From NCBI GenBank assembly GCA_030267565.1, contig BRXU01000017.1, positions 1,954,501-2,018,500 of the forward strand: DNA of 64,000 nt, given 5' to 3'. The notes below the pieces were generated by a model that ran no database searches, was not told where the DNA came from, and saw only the letters and a program-made list of their open reading frames with translations. Each line of letters starts with the position of its first letter. Position 1 is the stretch's first letter. Of the stretch, positions 21,778 through 31,448 are shown piece after piece. Origin of the DNA: Pleodorina starrii (lineage: Eukaryota > Chlorophyta > Chlorophyceae > Chlamydomonadales > Volvocaceae). The position numbers and the translations under genes are program-made.

Positions 21778-22122
21778 GTGTGCATGTCGGAGCTGGTACC
21801 TTGGCCGATGCTGCCAGATGCTGCTGACATGGTCGAGCGGGTTTTCGCCAAGGCCCCAAAGGCGTTGAGAGGAGTTGATAAAAGGCACGACCTGCTCAAA
21901 TTGAGTAATAATATCGAGTCGAAATACCGGCTCCGTTTGCTGAGGGGATCTGGTTATTATAGTAATGTGCTGGGGCCGCCCTTGGGAGTTGCGCGGTGTG
22001 TATTAAGCTGCTCGCGACGGTGCGGACGCGCTCGGCCATTTTCCCTCGCACCTGAGCGCGTTTACCCGTCTCAACCTGCCCCACTAGTCGAGCGCGTTCA
22101 TGTCGGGGTCTATGAGTTATAG
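21778..22122 (+). CDS. Hypothetical frame or exon, low confidence
   Basis: The first about 50 residues (ELVPWPMLPDAADMVERVF, then APKALRGVDKRHDLLKLSNN) are protein-like and helix-forming. The rest looks like read-through of non-coding DNA. It could be a second exon of the 21159 frame, but no consistent splice pair was found. Confidence 0.2.
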   Translation: MCMSELVPWPMLPDAADMVERVFAKAPKALRGVDKRHDLLKLSNNIESKYRLRLLRGSGYYSNVLGPPLGVARCVLSCSRRCGRARPFSLAPERVYPSQPAPLVERVHVGVYEL

Positions 22123-23255
22123 TAGTTATAGGCTCACGCCATGTTTCCAAATTGTTATTGGGAAGGAGCGGGCCGTGTTTGCTTACTGTATAGAGGCGCC
22201 AGGAACGGCGCTGCGGTCGGCCCGGGTGAGTGGGTGACCACATAAGGCACCTTGCAATAATTGGCCTTATTTTTCCTTAGACGTGGCAATATTCTATGTT
22301 TACAAAAGGCTGAACACAGGGTGTATGTTGTTTATTGGCTTCTTACGGCCCGGGTTTTGTGTCGTACATTACGCCGGGGAGGCACCTTGCTTCAGTTTCG
22401 CTCCTAAGAGCCTGTTGGACGCGACGATCTGTTTTCCCCGTTTCGTTAATAAACAACTGAGATAGGTCTTGCGTAGTCACGCTCGTGGCTGGACGAACAA
22501 ATGAGATGTATATTTGCGAATTCGTGGGGGCGCCCGCGTTTCCATGTAGGCGTCATTTCTTTTGGTGAGCTTTGCATGCAGGGGGTTCGAGGGGTAGGCG
22601 GGCGGAGTTTTGGTCGCCGTGTTAAATATCGGTGCTCGATAGACAACACGGTGTGGAGACATGTGGGGATCTTGCTCCGTCCGGAGTAGACGTGCTCAAT
22701 CTTAGGACAAGAATAAATTGAAGCGATCAGGGCGCAGGGGCTATCCGCTGTCCGGCGCGACGTTGACGCCACTGCGGGAGAAGCGGCGGAGTTGGGTGTT
22801 CGAGGCTGCCGCTTACATGTGGCGTCTTGTTGGCGCGTGTCATCGTCTCGGCCGCCCTACCTTCCCCCGTCGCATTTTGGGTCGCAGCAACACATAAGTT
22901 TTACGGTGTGGAAACGGATGCGCTTTCCCGCCATGACGGAGTCAATGGTTAGGCCCCTTCGTGACATGAGATGACATGACATGGCAGCGCAGCACACACG
23001 TACCCCTACTCGGGACGAGTCTGCGGGCGAACCGGCACCGCACCAGACTCCCTAGCAGCCCACGCAGCCACATCTTTCACTCATCCCTACCCAAAGCCGC
23101 TTCTTCCTCGGGCGGTCTTTCAAATATTAAAAGGCTCCAAGGCCAGTCCACGGGCCACCGACGTCGGTCCTGCTGCAGCTAGGCACCGTAACCCGTCTCA
23201 CAATAACCCGTCTGCCCCTCCACCGATTTGGTACAACGGCTAGGCCGCAGATACT

Positions 23256-23777
23256 TGTCACGACACACTGCGTAACTGGCAGAACGCGTGCTGCCCTGAG
23301 CAACTTGGTATGGTGCGCCGGGGACAGAGGTGCCCGACGCGATTGCAATGGCGCGGCGATGAAAGGAGATGTCGGAGTGGTCGATCAGATCAGCGTATCG
23401 TAGCAGCAGCGAGCGAGCGAGCGAGCGAGCGTTCAGTAACACAGCGTTTAGTGTTACAAGTCACAGCAGCGGGTGCGCCACCCGTGAGGCCGGTCCTTGC
23501 GACCTGACGATGTAGAACCGGCTCGTCGTCAGGGAGCTAGTTGTGAATACAAGCGCGACAGCTAGATATAACCAACCGTCTGCAATGAATGCGGCAAGTA
23601 TTTCAACAAGCTGCCGCGATGATCGCGAGCAGCTCCTAAATATCCCACAACGTAAGATAGCTCCAGAACCACACAACTAACCTCGCGAAATCCTAACGAA
23701 CCGCCAAGTTCTTCTGCTTCTTAGTAACTACCAATGGCTTCGGACAAACGGTGTCAAAGACGCAGTGTGTCGTGACA
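23256..23777 (-). mobile_element. Element E2' (522 bp)
   Basis: Inverted copy of E2 with the same 18-bp ends. It is four bases shorter because of one fewer CGAG/CTCG unit. Confidence 0.75.
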
Positions 23778-23779
23778 GC

Positions 23780-25017
23780 TGTCACGACACACTGCGTAAC
23801 TGGCAGAACGCGTGCTGCCCTGAGCAACTCCCCCCCCAGCTGGAAGCCCCAAGCATTCGTCTGGGGGCTGAAGCTGCCAGTCACGCCAAACCGCCGCAAG
23901 CGTAAGAGGCACACAAAAAGCTAGGCAAAACGCTAAGAGTCACACGTGCACGAAGTCTTCTATCGCAAGTGGTCCACAACGAGTCCGTACGGCGCGTCCG
24001 TACACCAAGCTGGCACACGCAAATCGCTTGTTCACCAGAGCCAAGGGTTGCCCCCCCTGATCAATGTCCACACTCGCCAACCAAGCCAACCGGAGGGACT
24101 CAGCCTACAAATCACCCTCCCATCCTCTCAAACCAGAGCGCCGCTCCCCCGGCCAGGCTCGCCTTGGCCAAGTTGCACTCGGCTTCGGGCGGGACCTTGC
24201 CGTCCTTCAACTGAAAGCTCTTCAAAGCAACAAAGCGCTTATGCCCTATCTTGAAATCTGCCAAAGCCTTGGCGCCACCGCCCATAAAAATGGGCATGCC
24301 ACTCGTAGAAAGCTCCGCGGCCATTTCGCTATCAGAATCACTTACGACGGAACCGGACTCAGAGCCCGAATCAGCACCAGCAGCAGCGTCAGCACCAGCA
24401 GCAGTGTCCAAAGCAGAATCAGCACTCTCAGCGTCACTATTCACCTCAGACGTCTGTTCAGACTCCGAAGAAGCAGCCGATGGCCCAAGGCCAGCAAGTC
24501 GGCGCGAGCGGCGAACCTCCTCCGATGTCTCCTCCAGCTTGTTGAAATATGGTATGGTGCGCCGGGGACAGAGGTGCCCGACGCGATTGCAATGGCGCGG
24601 CGATGAAAGGAGATGTCGGAGTGGTCGATCAGATCAGCGTATCGTAGCAGCAGCGAGCGAGCGAGCGAGCGTTCAGTAACACAGCGTTTAGTGTTACAAG
24701 TCACAGCAGCGGGTGCGCCACCCGTGAGGCCGGTCCTTGCGACCTGACGATGTAGAACCGGCTCGTCGTCAGGGAGCTAGTTGTGAATACAAGCGCGACA
24801 GCTAGATATAACCAACCGTCTGCAATGAATGCGGCAAGTATTTCAACAAGCTGCCGCGATGATTGCGAGCAGCTCCTAAATATCCCACAACGTAAGATAG
24901 CTCCAGAACCACACAACTAACCTCGCGAAATCCTAACGAACCGCCAAGTTCTTCTGCTTCTTAGTAACTACCAATGGCTTCGGACAAACGGTGTCAAAGA
25001 CGCAGTGTGTCGTGACA
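23780..25017 (-). mobile_element. Element E1' (1238 bp)
   Basis: Inverted copy of E1 with the 720-bp internal segment and the gag-like fragment. It ends at the outer TACT duplication. Confidence 0.75.
24112..24548 (-). pseudogene. Gag-like fragment inside E1'
   Basis: Same truncated frame as in E1, with a few substitutions (for example KIGHKRF instead of KIGHKPF, and ALADFK instead of AWADFK). The frame is still open, but the protein ends at the same truncation point. Confidence 0.45.
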
Positions 25018-25470
25018 TACTGGTAAGTGGTAACGACCCGAGCTATGCGGTGTGTCATCCCCAGGACTTGACCTTCTGCTCCTCCTCGCGACCAGCAACC
25101 CTCTGCGTGACGTCCACTAATCAGAATTCTACGGCAGCGCTCCCGGTGCAGTGCTCGACCACCAGCTTACCCCTGGCTCCCCTCCCTCGTTCTGGAGCCC
25201 CCCCCCACCGTAACGCCTATCACCACAATCACTTCCGCCGCCTTGGGTCGCCCCGACTCCTCTCTTCCGCAGCGCGAATTCATAGAGCGCGGCGGCCCCC
25301 TCTCCCGGTTCAAATCACGCGATCATCTCTTTGTGTGCGGTCACATTACATCACATCCCATCGCCAATTCGCCAGCCAACCCGCCCCTCTCCTCCTACCG
25401 CGCGGTCTCCAATGGCTTCTCGCCCTTCCGTGTGTTCGGACCCCGCCGTTTCCCCCCTCCTGCCTTCCCC

Positions 25471-27065
25471 TCACGGCCGCACCACAGTCGCCCTAGCGAT
25501 GCCGCCCCCCAGCCCCACCTTCGTGGTGGAGCCTTGCTCCCCGCTGATGCTGCGAACCAGGGAACCGCCCGGGCCAACCGTCACCGCCACACGCGGCCGC
25601 TCGCGTTCCCGCTCCTGGCCGCCGGACCCGGCGCTGCTCTCGTCCCCCCGGCGACGGCTCTGCTGCATCTCCTCAGTCGCAGTAGAATCAGGCGAGAAGA
25701 CGTTGACCAGGCCGCTCCGGGTGTTGGCAACTGCGGCCTCGACCGCGGCCCTGTTGTCACCCTCGGCGGCGCCAAAGATGCCGGCGGCGCCGCCGGTGGC
25801 GTCGCGGACGGCGGCGACGGAGTCGCCGACGGCCCTGCCGACGGCGCCGGCGGCGATGGCGCCCACGGGGCCGGCGGTGGCGGCGGGACCGCCGGGTCCA
25901 GCGTCAGCGGCGGAGCGGAAGAAATTAGGCACCGCATCGGCTGCCGCCGTGGCGGCGCTGGCGGCGGCGGAAGCCACTGCGGCGACGGGTCCGGAAGCCT
26001 GCGGCTGCTCCTTGGGCCTGTCCGGCTGGGTCACGGTGACGGAGGAGATGGCGCCCATAGGGCCCACACGAACCTGGCGGGATGTGTGGAGGAGGGTAAC
26101 GGCGGGTTGGGGGGGGAAGGCGCGGGTGAGGTGCCAAGGTATGCGCTCTCCGGGTAGCTGGGTTGGGGCAGTTTCAGGCGAGGTTTTAGGCGGGTTGGGT
26201 GGGAGAGAGGGTAAGCCCTTAGTGTCCCAACGGGGCCCCCTGACATCGTGCAGCTGGTGCACGGCGCTCGCAATGCCACCGACATCGAGGTCGGTCAAGG
26301 CTCTCGGAAGGGTTCCGAGCGATCGAGTAGCCGACACTTCTGCACAACATGGTCTCAACAGTTCGAGGTCTTTTTGGAAGCTGATGCCGTTGCAGCTGCA
26401 AGCACGTACTTTGACGTCACCGTCCTCGTTGCGAGTGACGCGCACGACGCCGGGGACCCACACCTGTGGGGGCACCAGGGAGGGAAGGAGGGAAGGAAGG
26501 AAGGAGGGAACAGGGGAGGGAGCAGGGGGAAATGGGCGTGTACCGTACTCAGATATTGGCGGTGGTCTGTAACTGACGGTGCCCTCATCAGTGGCAGCGA
26601 CAGTGGCAGTGGCAGTGGTGAGGGGGTCAGTGCGCCAGGTGGCCAACGGGAGGGACTGAGGTGCCGGACATAGGGTATGTTGGCGCGGTGACTCCAGCCG
26701 ACCAAAGAGTGCGGGCGGCCCAAGGTTCCGGCGTGAACCCCTTCAAACCACAGGCCGGTACACCCCGCCCTCCCGCCCTATCGCCCTCCCTCATTCCGCC
26801 CACCTAGCTCCTCATGCGCCCATCCCTGAACGTTTGGCAGGTCGGGCAGCTACCCCACCAGCATCCGATGATGCCGGGCAGTACGAATACCCGTGGCAGC
26901 ATACACGGCGTGTCGTACGGCATGTCGCGGTGTGTTGCGAAGCCCCACTCACGTTGGCCGGCGGCCGGTCGGCGGGGTCCCTCCGGGGGCGGGCCTCACG
27001 GGCTGGATCCGAATCCGATCGGCGCGGGCGAGGGCCGTCGTCCTTGCGGTCGCGCTTCTCATTAT
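25471..27065 (-). CDS. Spliced hypothetical protein with basic N-terminus and Ala/Gly-rich C-terminus
   Basis: No family was recognised. Exons are suggested at about 27065-26953, 26672 to about 26600, 26463-26410 and 26073-25471. The first is highly charged (NEKRDRKDDGPRPRRSDSDP) with a GTGAGT donor. The second contains ATWRTDPLTTATATVAATDE. The third contains VWVPGVVRVTRNEDGDVK, with a CAG acceptor and a GTACGT donor. The last is phase 0 and ends in a stop at 25471. It is rich in Ala, Gly and Val with amphipathic runs (VAAVASAAASAATAAADAV) and a charged C-terminal stretch (QERERERPRVAVTVGP). The frame between 26410 and 26230 is also open, so the third exon could be longer. The start is not defined. 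The gene lies just outside the second E1-E2 unit. Confidence 0.45.
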
Positions 27066-27345
27066 CTGATGTCGGAGGAAGTCAAGTGGAGGGCATGGGA
27101 TGGCGGGGCCAACTGTGGAAGGGTTCCCGATTACGGTTCGCCGCAAACCAGTGAGCCAGGCCGCTCGTAAATTATCAAACTAAACCTCACGGATAGAAAC
27201 ACCGCGCGGATTGGGTAACTTCACCCCATGACGCACAGTACGGCATGCGTGATGCGTGTCATGCGTCGCGTGCAGCGCTCGGCGCGTATCTGCGCCCGCG
27301 CTTGGGCAACCACACGTAGCGTACTGCCGGGACTCCGCCATCTTC

Positions 27346-28783
27346 TCAAGTCACCCTAGACGCTGAAGCCCCTTCCGTTCCATCAGCCTCAACGTCGATG
27401 GGCTGGAGTTAGAATCCATTCCCATCCCAAGACGCAGTTCCCACACACACACACACACACACACACGCGCGCGCACATACACACACACCTGGCTTGGAGT
27501 CCGGAGCCACCGGAGCCAGCAGGTGGCGGCGCCGGCTGCTGACCAGCACGTCGTCCGAGCCAGGGAGGCCTCCCGAGTCAGCGCTCGGCTGCTGTACAGC
27601 GGCGGAGGCGTCGCCCTCCTCGGCCTCTCCCAGGAGCTCCACCGCCGGATACTCGACCGAGTCGTACGGCTCGTCGTACATGTCCGCGTTCGCGTCGAGG
27701 CCGTCGCCGTCGTCGCTGGCGGCGGCCTCGACATCGCCCACCGCTGACGGCTCCTCGACAGAAATGTCGTACACAACGTCGTACGGCTCCTCGTCGTCAG
27801 CGGCGGCGGAGGCGACAGGGTCGCCAAGGACCATCTGCGCCAGACGTAGCTGTACGAGCTGCAAGCCGACGTCGGCGTCGTTCCCGTCGGTGGCGACGGC
27901 ACCGCCGTCACCGCCGGCGGCAACGGCGGCGACAGAGTTGGCGGCGGCGGCGGCGGAGGCGCCGTATGCCAGCGTCAGCGCTTCCAGCGCGGCGGTGGCG
28001 GGAAGGAGCAGTGCATTCAGCGCGCCGAAGAGTCCCGCGGTGGCGGGCAGGGGCAGGGGCATGGGTGGTTGGGGGGCGCCGTCGTCGGCGACGGAGGGGT
28101 CGCTGTAGGCGAGGGAGCGACCGGAGCGCTCGACGGGGCCTGCAGCACCACAAATGCCGTGAGGGTGGGAGAGGCGCCCAGGGGTGCGGCGGAGGACAGG
28201 GCGCCGTGCCACGGCGGGGTTATGGCTTTGGGGAGGAGTCCAGTGAGGGGTAAAACGGAGATACCGGAAGGGCCATGCGCTGGAACGTGCGAAGGGCGCC
28301 GGCAGCCCAAGCGGTCGCCTATTGCGTGTGTCGCTTCACGTCGCCCTGCGGCCCGTTGCAGCAGGCTGGCAACCTCGTCCTGGTCCCGGTGCACTGTCCC
28401 CAGGCCCGCCCTGCCCTACACCCTCCCACCCCACCCCACTGGCCTCACCCCAGGATACCTTCTCCATCAGCACCCGCGGGCTGGCTTACCTCATGTCCTG
28501 CCCCTCCTGCCATCCACCGCACCCCCATGTCAACTCCGCGCAGGGCTCTGGCCCGCCCGCCCACCCGCCCGCCTGGCCCGCCCGCGCGTGTGCCTGCATC
28601 CGCACACGCACCTGTCGCCGGCTCAGACAGGGGTGCCACTACCTCCTGCAGTCGCCGCGCCCCGGGCACCGCAGCCAGGCCCCCGACCACCAACAGTGAT
28701 GCCACCAACAGCGTCAGACGGACGGCCGCCAACCGGGGGTTGGTGCCGGTGGCGGTCGCAGAGGCCGAAGCCGGGCGGCGCAT
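27346..28783 (-). CDS. Secreted or cell-surface acidic protein with signal peptide, function unknown
   Basis: Exon 1 (28783 to about 28614) starts MRRPASASATATG. It carries a hydrophobic segment LAAVRLTLLVASLLVVGGLA followed by a small-residue site and the RRLQE sequence, a plausible signal peptide with cleavage before or within PGARR. It ends at a GTGCGTGTG donor. Exon 2 (about 28142-27489) follows a CTGCAG acceptor and encodes an Ala-rich hydrophobic stretch (LFGALNALLLPATAALEAL), then a strongly acidic Tyr/Asp/Glu-rich region (DDEEPYDVVYDISVEEPS, NADMYDEPYDSVEYPAVE). It ends near a GT microsatellite that blurs the donor. A short last exon ending at 27346-27348 (PIDVEADGTEGASAS) is acidic and fits. 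No known domain is visible. Confidence 0.5.
27441..27488. repeat. (AC)n/(GC)n microsatellite at an intron donor
   Basis: Alternating AC and GC dinucleotides lie directly at the 3' edge of exon 2 of the signal-peptide gene on the minus strand. Several equivalent GT donor positions are therefore possible. Confidence 0.85.
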
Positions 28784-29625
28784 GGCGCAGCGAGTGGGGT
28801 CCTCAGAGCTGATTGATTGATTGCCTGACTAAATGACTGGCTGACGGATTGACTAGGTGAAAATAGGAGTGTAGAGCGAGGCGAAGATGGAGTGAGTGAG
28901 GATGGGACGGAGGGGTGGTTTGAGGGAAGGTGGAGAGGAAGCGTGCGGGATCTACGTGTGGAGAGCGCAATGCCCGGGAATTGGGATAGAATGGGAGATG
29001 CAGTTGTGGTAACTGTATGGGGTCGGAAGGGGAGTTTTGTAGGAGGGGATTCAGGTCGCTGTGATGAGGGCTGGTGGCGGGTGATTGTTTCGTGAAGGGA
29101 CAAGTTCTCGGTTGATTTGGGTCAGTCAAAGCACCAAGTGCGTCCGTGTGACTTGATGGAGTGTGACGACAGCCGACAGTCAACGCACGCTAGCACGACA
29201 GGTCTCATTTTACGGCGCAGAGAGGCAATGTTCTTGAAGACTGTCTACGAAATTGGTATGTTCCGAGCTTGGAGATGATTACCGTTGCGGGCGAACTAGA
29301 ATCGTGTGAAGAGGCACACGCTTCGCATTTCACGCTTCACGGAACGCTTTGACCCATGGTTCGCGGCGCGGAATCGAGGACATGATTCCCTAGACCGCGC
29401 TGACGCCGTAGATGGCTCCTCCTGAAACCGTATCCACACAAAAATATAACATATCTGCATGTCTGAAAGGTTGCCGCTGCCGCGCAATGCGTTGTCGCTC
29501 CCACACGCGCCCGCCGCACCGCGAACAGCTCCGCTGCGCAGTAAACATCGCTCCATGATTGAGTAAAAATACCGGAATTACCTGTGACGACGGCTGCATG
29601 TAAGCCAGGGCCGCCCTAATGCTGG
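28784..29625. other. Intergenic, upstream of the signal-peptide gene
   Basis: This region probably contains the promoter of the minus-strand gene. No further gene or repeat was recognised. Confidence 0.4.
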
Positions 29626-30435
29626 ATTTACATGACACGTTACGTTAAAACTTTACAGGAAACGTGGTCAGTTCGCATGGGGTAACGGGTCCGTTACACG
29701 TTACGTGGCCAAACAGTCTAACGTGGCCCCAGGGGGGGGGATGTAATTGACCAAACGTTGATCCCTTGCCCCGTTACAGCCAGTACAACCTCATTTTAGC
29801 ATAGTTTTGATTTCCTTCAAGACCAATCGTTCAGTTATGTCATATACTTGGTACCGGTATAACAAGCGCTCGGCGATCTCTATCGCGTTCCCACTGCGAA
29901 CTTCTTGCCAACCGTAGGCTGTGTTTACATATGACCTAAACTATGCCGCGCAGAAATAAATACCGCTGAACCACTGATCGGAGCTCAAATTTCTGCCGGG
30001 TTGGACTTAACAAAAATCGGAGACACATTGCATGCTTGGAAAGTATGCACCGTCTGAAAAGTCAATCAAGGCATACGTACAAGAAGAGAGCTGCGCCGTA
30101 AACCTTGTAAACCATGCGCCGTACTTTGGCCACCCGAAAGTGATGAAAGTACGACATCAGCTCCCCGTAGCATTGTTCCCCGTTGTTTTCTCGCCTTTTC
30201 GTGTTTGTTTGGCTGTTCAGCGGTACTTATCGTCGGCGATCTCCATCGCGTTCCCACTGCGAACTTCTCGCCAAACATACTACCGGTACATGGCGAAGGG
30301 CAACGGGCACAAGCGCAGCGGCAGCAGAGCACTGCTCCTATGCACTATGCTCAAGCCAGGCATGTGTCCGGAATCAAGGCTCCCACGTGTCATGCTGAGT
30401 ATCGCGTCATCATCTATCACGGAATTGACTTTCAA

Positions 30436-30838
30436 ATCTGCAACATAGCGCGCGAGCTCGAAGAGTGCTATATCAAGCACGGCCTTGATGTCCTCTGCTT
30501 GTTTAATGCAATCCCGTGCTAGGCGTACTTGCTCAGAGAATTGCGTGGTCATGTCCATTTATGAATAGCTGCCTAAGTGACCAAAGCTGCTGGGGCACAT
30601 ATAACGAACCGATATAAGGCCAGGCAGTTATGTGAATACCTTTTATGATAAGTGCGCGGGAACAGCGCTGGAGAATGCGTGCCGTACTATTTTCCAAAAT
30701 AGTACGACCAACAAGCGCACCGGTCCCTCACCACGGTCGGCAGCTCGGCACTCCCGAATGAGTTTCGCTGCCGGCTAGTTCTGCGTAAAGTCAACATGGA
30801 TCTTGACAAGGCGCTGCTGCTTCTCGACAAGACACAGT
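30436..30838. repeat. Divergent-promoter module D, copy 2 (inverted relative to copy 1)
   Basis: Contains MDMTTQFSEQVRLARD on the minus strand (ATG at 30558) and MDLDKALLLLDKTQW on the plus strand (ATG at about 30796). The 11-bp-arm palindrome CGTACTATTTT-CC-complement lies at 30683-30706. The minus-strand frame continues past the end of the homology with copy 1 (VNSVIDDDAILSMTRGS). Confidence 0.6.
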
Positions 30839-30849
30839 GGTCGGTCAGG

Positions 30850-31042
30850 CCGAGCTGAATGAGCTGAGTGCGCGGGAACAGCGCTGGAGAATGCGTGCCG
30901 TACTATTTTCCAAAATAGTACGACCTACAAGCGCACCGGTCCCTCACCACGGTCGGCAGCTCGGCATTCCCGAATGAGTTTCGCTGCCGGCATAAAGTCA
31001 ACATGGATCTTGACAAGGCGTTGCTGCTTCTCGACAACACAC
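30850..31042. repeat. Divergent-promoter module D, partial tandem copy 3
   Basis: A direct duplication of about 30651-30840, with the palindrome at 30899-30922 and a third MDLDKALLLLD start at 31003. A few substitutions and a short deletion separate it from copy 2. Confidence 0.65.
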
Positions 31043-31290
31043 AGTGGTCGGTCAGGCCGAGCTTCCGATCGAGAGCCATGCCGACGCCGCGCAGGGCCTT
31101 CCGCGATCGCAGCCGCTCGCCGACGCTGCACAACTTTAGTATAATCAATATGCAAACAATGAGCGCGATGATACCGCCATCGAGGGCTTGGCGTACTCTG
31201 AGAACGAGCTCTCGCGCGAAGAGGCCGACCTCGGCGCGTCGGGTTCCATTATGGGCAACGACGCTCGCAGGCTTCGTCCTAAGGGTTTAA
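31003..31290 (+). pseudogene. Degraded gene starting MDLDKALLLLD
   Basis: The frame from ATG 31003 shifts to low-quality basic sequence after about 20 residues. A neighbouring frame downstream is acidic and protein-like (ENELSREEADLGASGS, then MGNDARRLRPKGL and a stop near 31290), but it has an internal TAG. This suggests a real gene with at least one frameshift and one nonsense change, probably a transposon-encoded protein. No domain was recognised. Confidence 0.35.
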
Positions 31291-31448
31291 CATCGTGTTG
31301 GAGTGATATGACATGACATGGGCGCTTTAACGTTACCGCCTCAAAATTCTTATTTTAGAGGTAGCCACGCGAACGCTAAAATTGGGTTTGAAGGAGCGCA
31401 GAGCCGGCGCAGACTGTTCTCAGATTAGTAGTTGGGTTGGTTGCTCAG

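Larger units (their letters stand above)
19535..23255. other. Mostly non-coding stretch within the E1-E2 bracketed region
   Basis: This holds the 3' flank of the upstream gene, then AT-richer sequence with scattered short frames. Only the two weak candidates listed separately (21159-21545 and 21778-22122) have any protein-like composition. Confidence 0.4.
23256..25017 (-). mobile_element. Compound DNA element E2-GC-E1, copy 2 (inverted relative to copy 1)
   Basis: This is the reverse complement of 13983-15756: E2' 23256-23777, a GC spacer, E1' 23780-25017. It is flanked by TACT on both sides (23252-23255 and 25018-25021). The lengths differ from copy 1 only by one and two units of a tetranucleotide repeat, plus a few substitutions. 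The different target duplication shows an independent insertion rather than a simple segmental inversion. Confidence 0.8.

Noticed and set aside
24064..24606. 180-codon frame antisense to the gag-like fragment
   Set aside because: Ser/Leu-rich shadow of the acidic Ser/Glu/Asp frame; the Gag-like motif is on the other strand.
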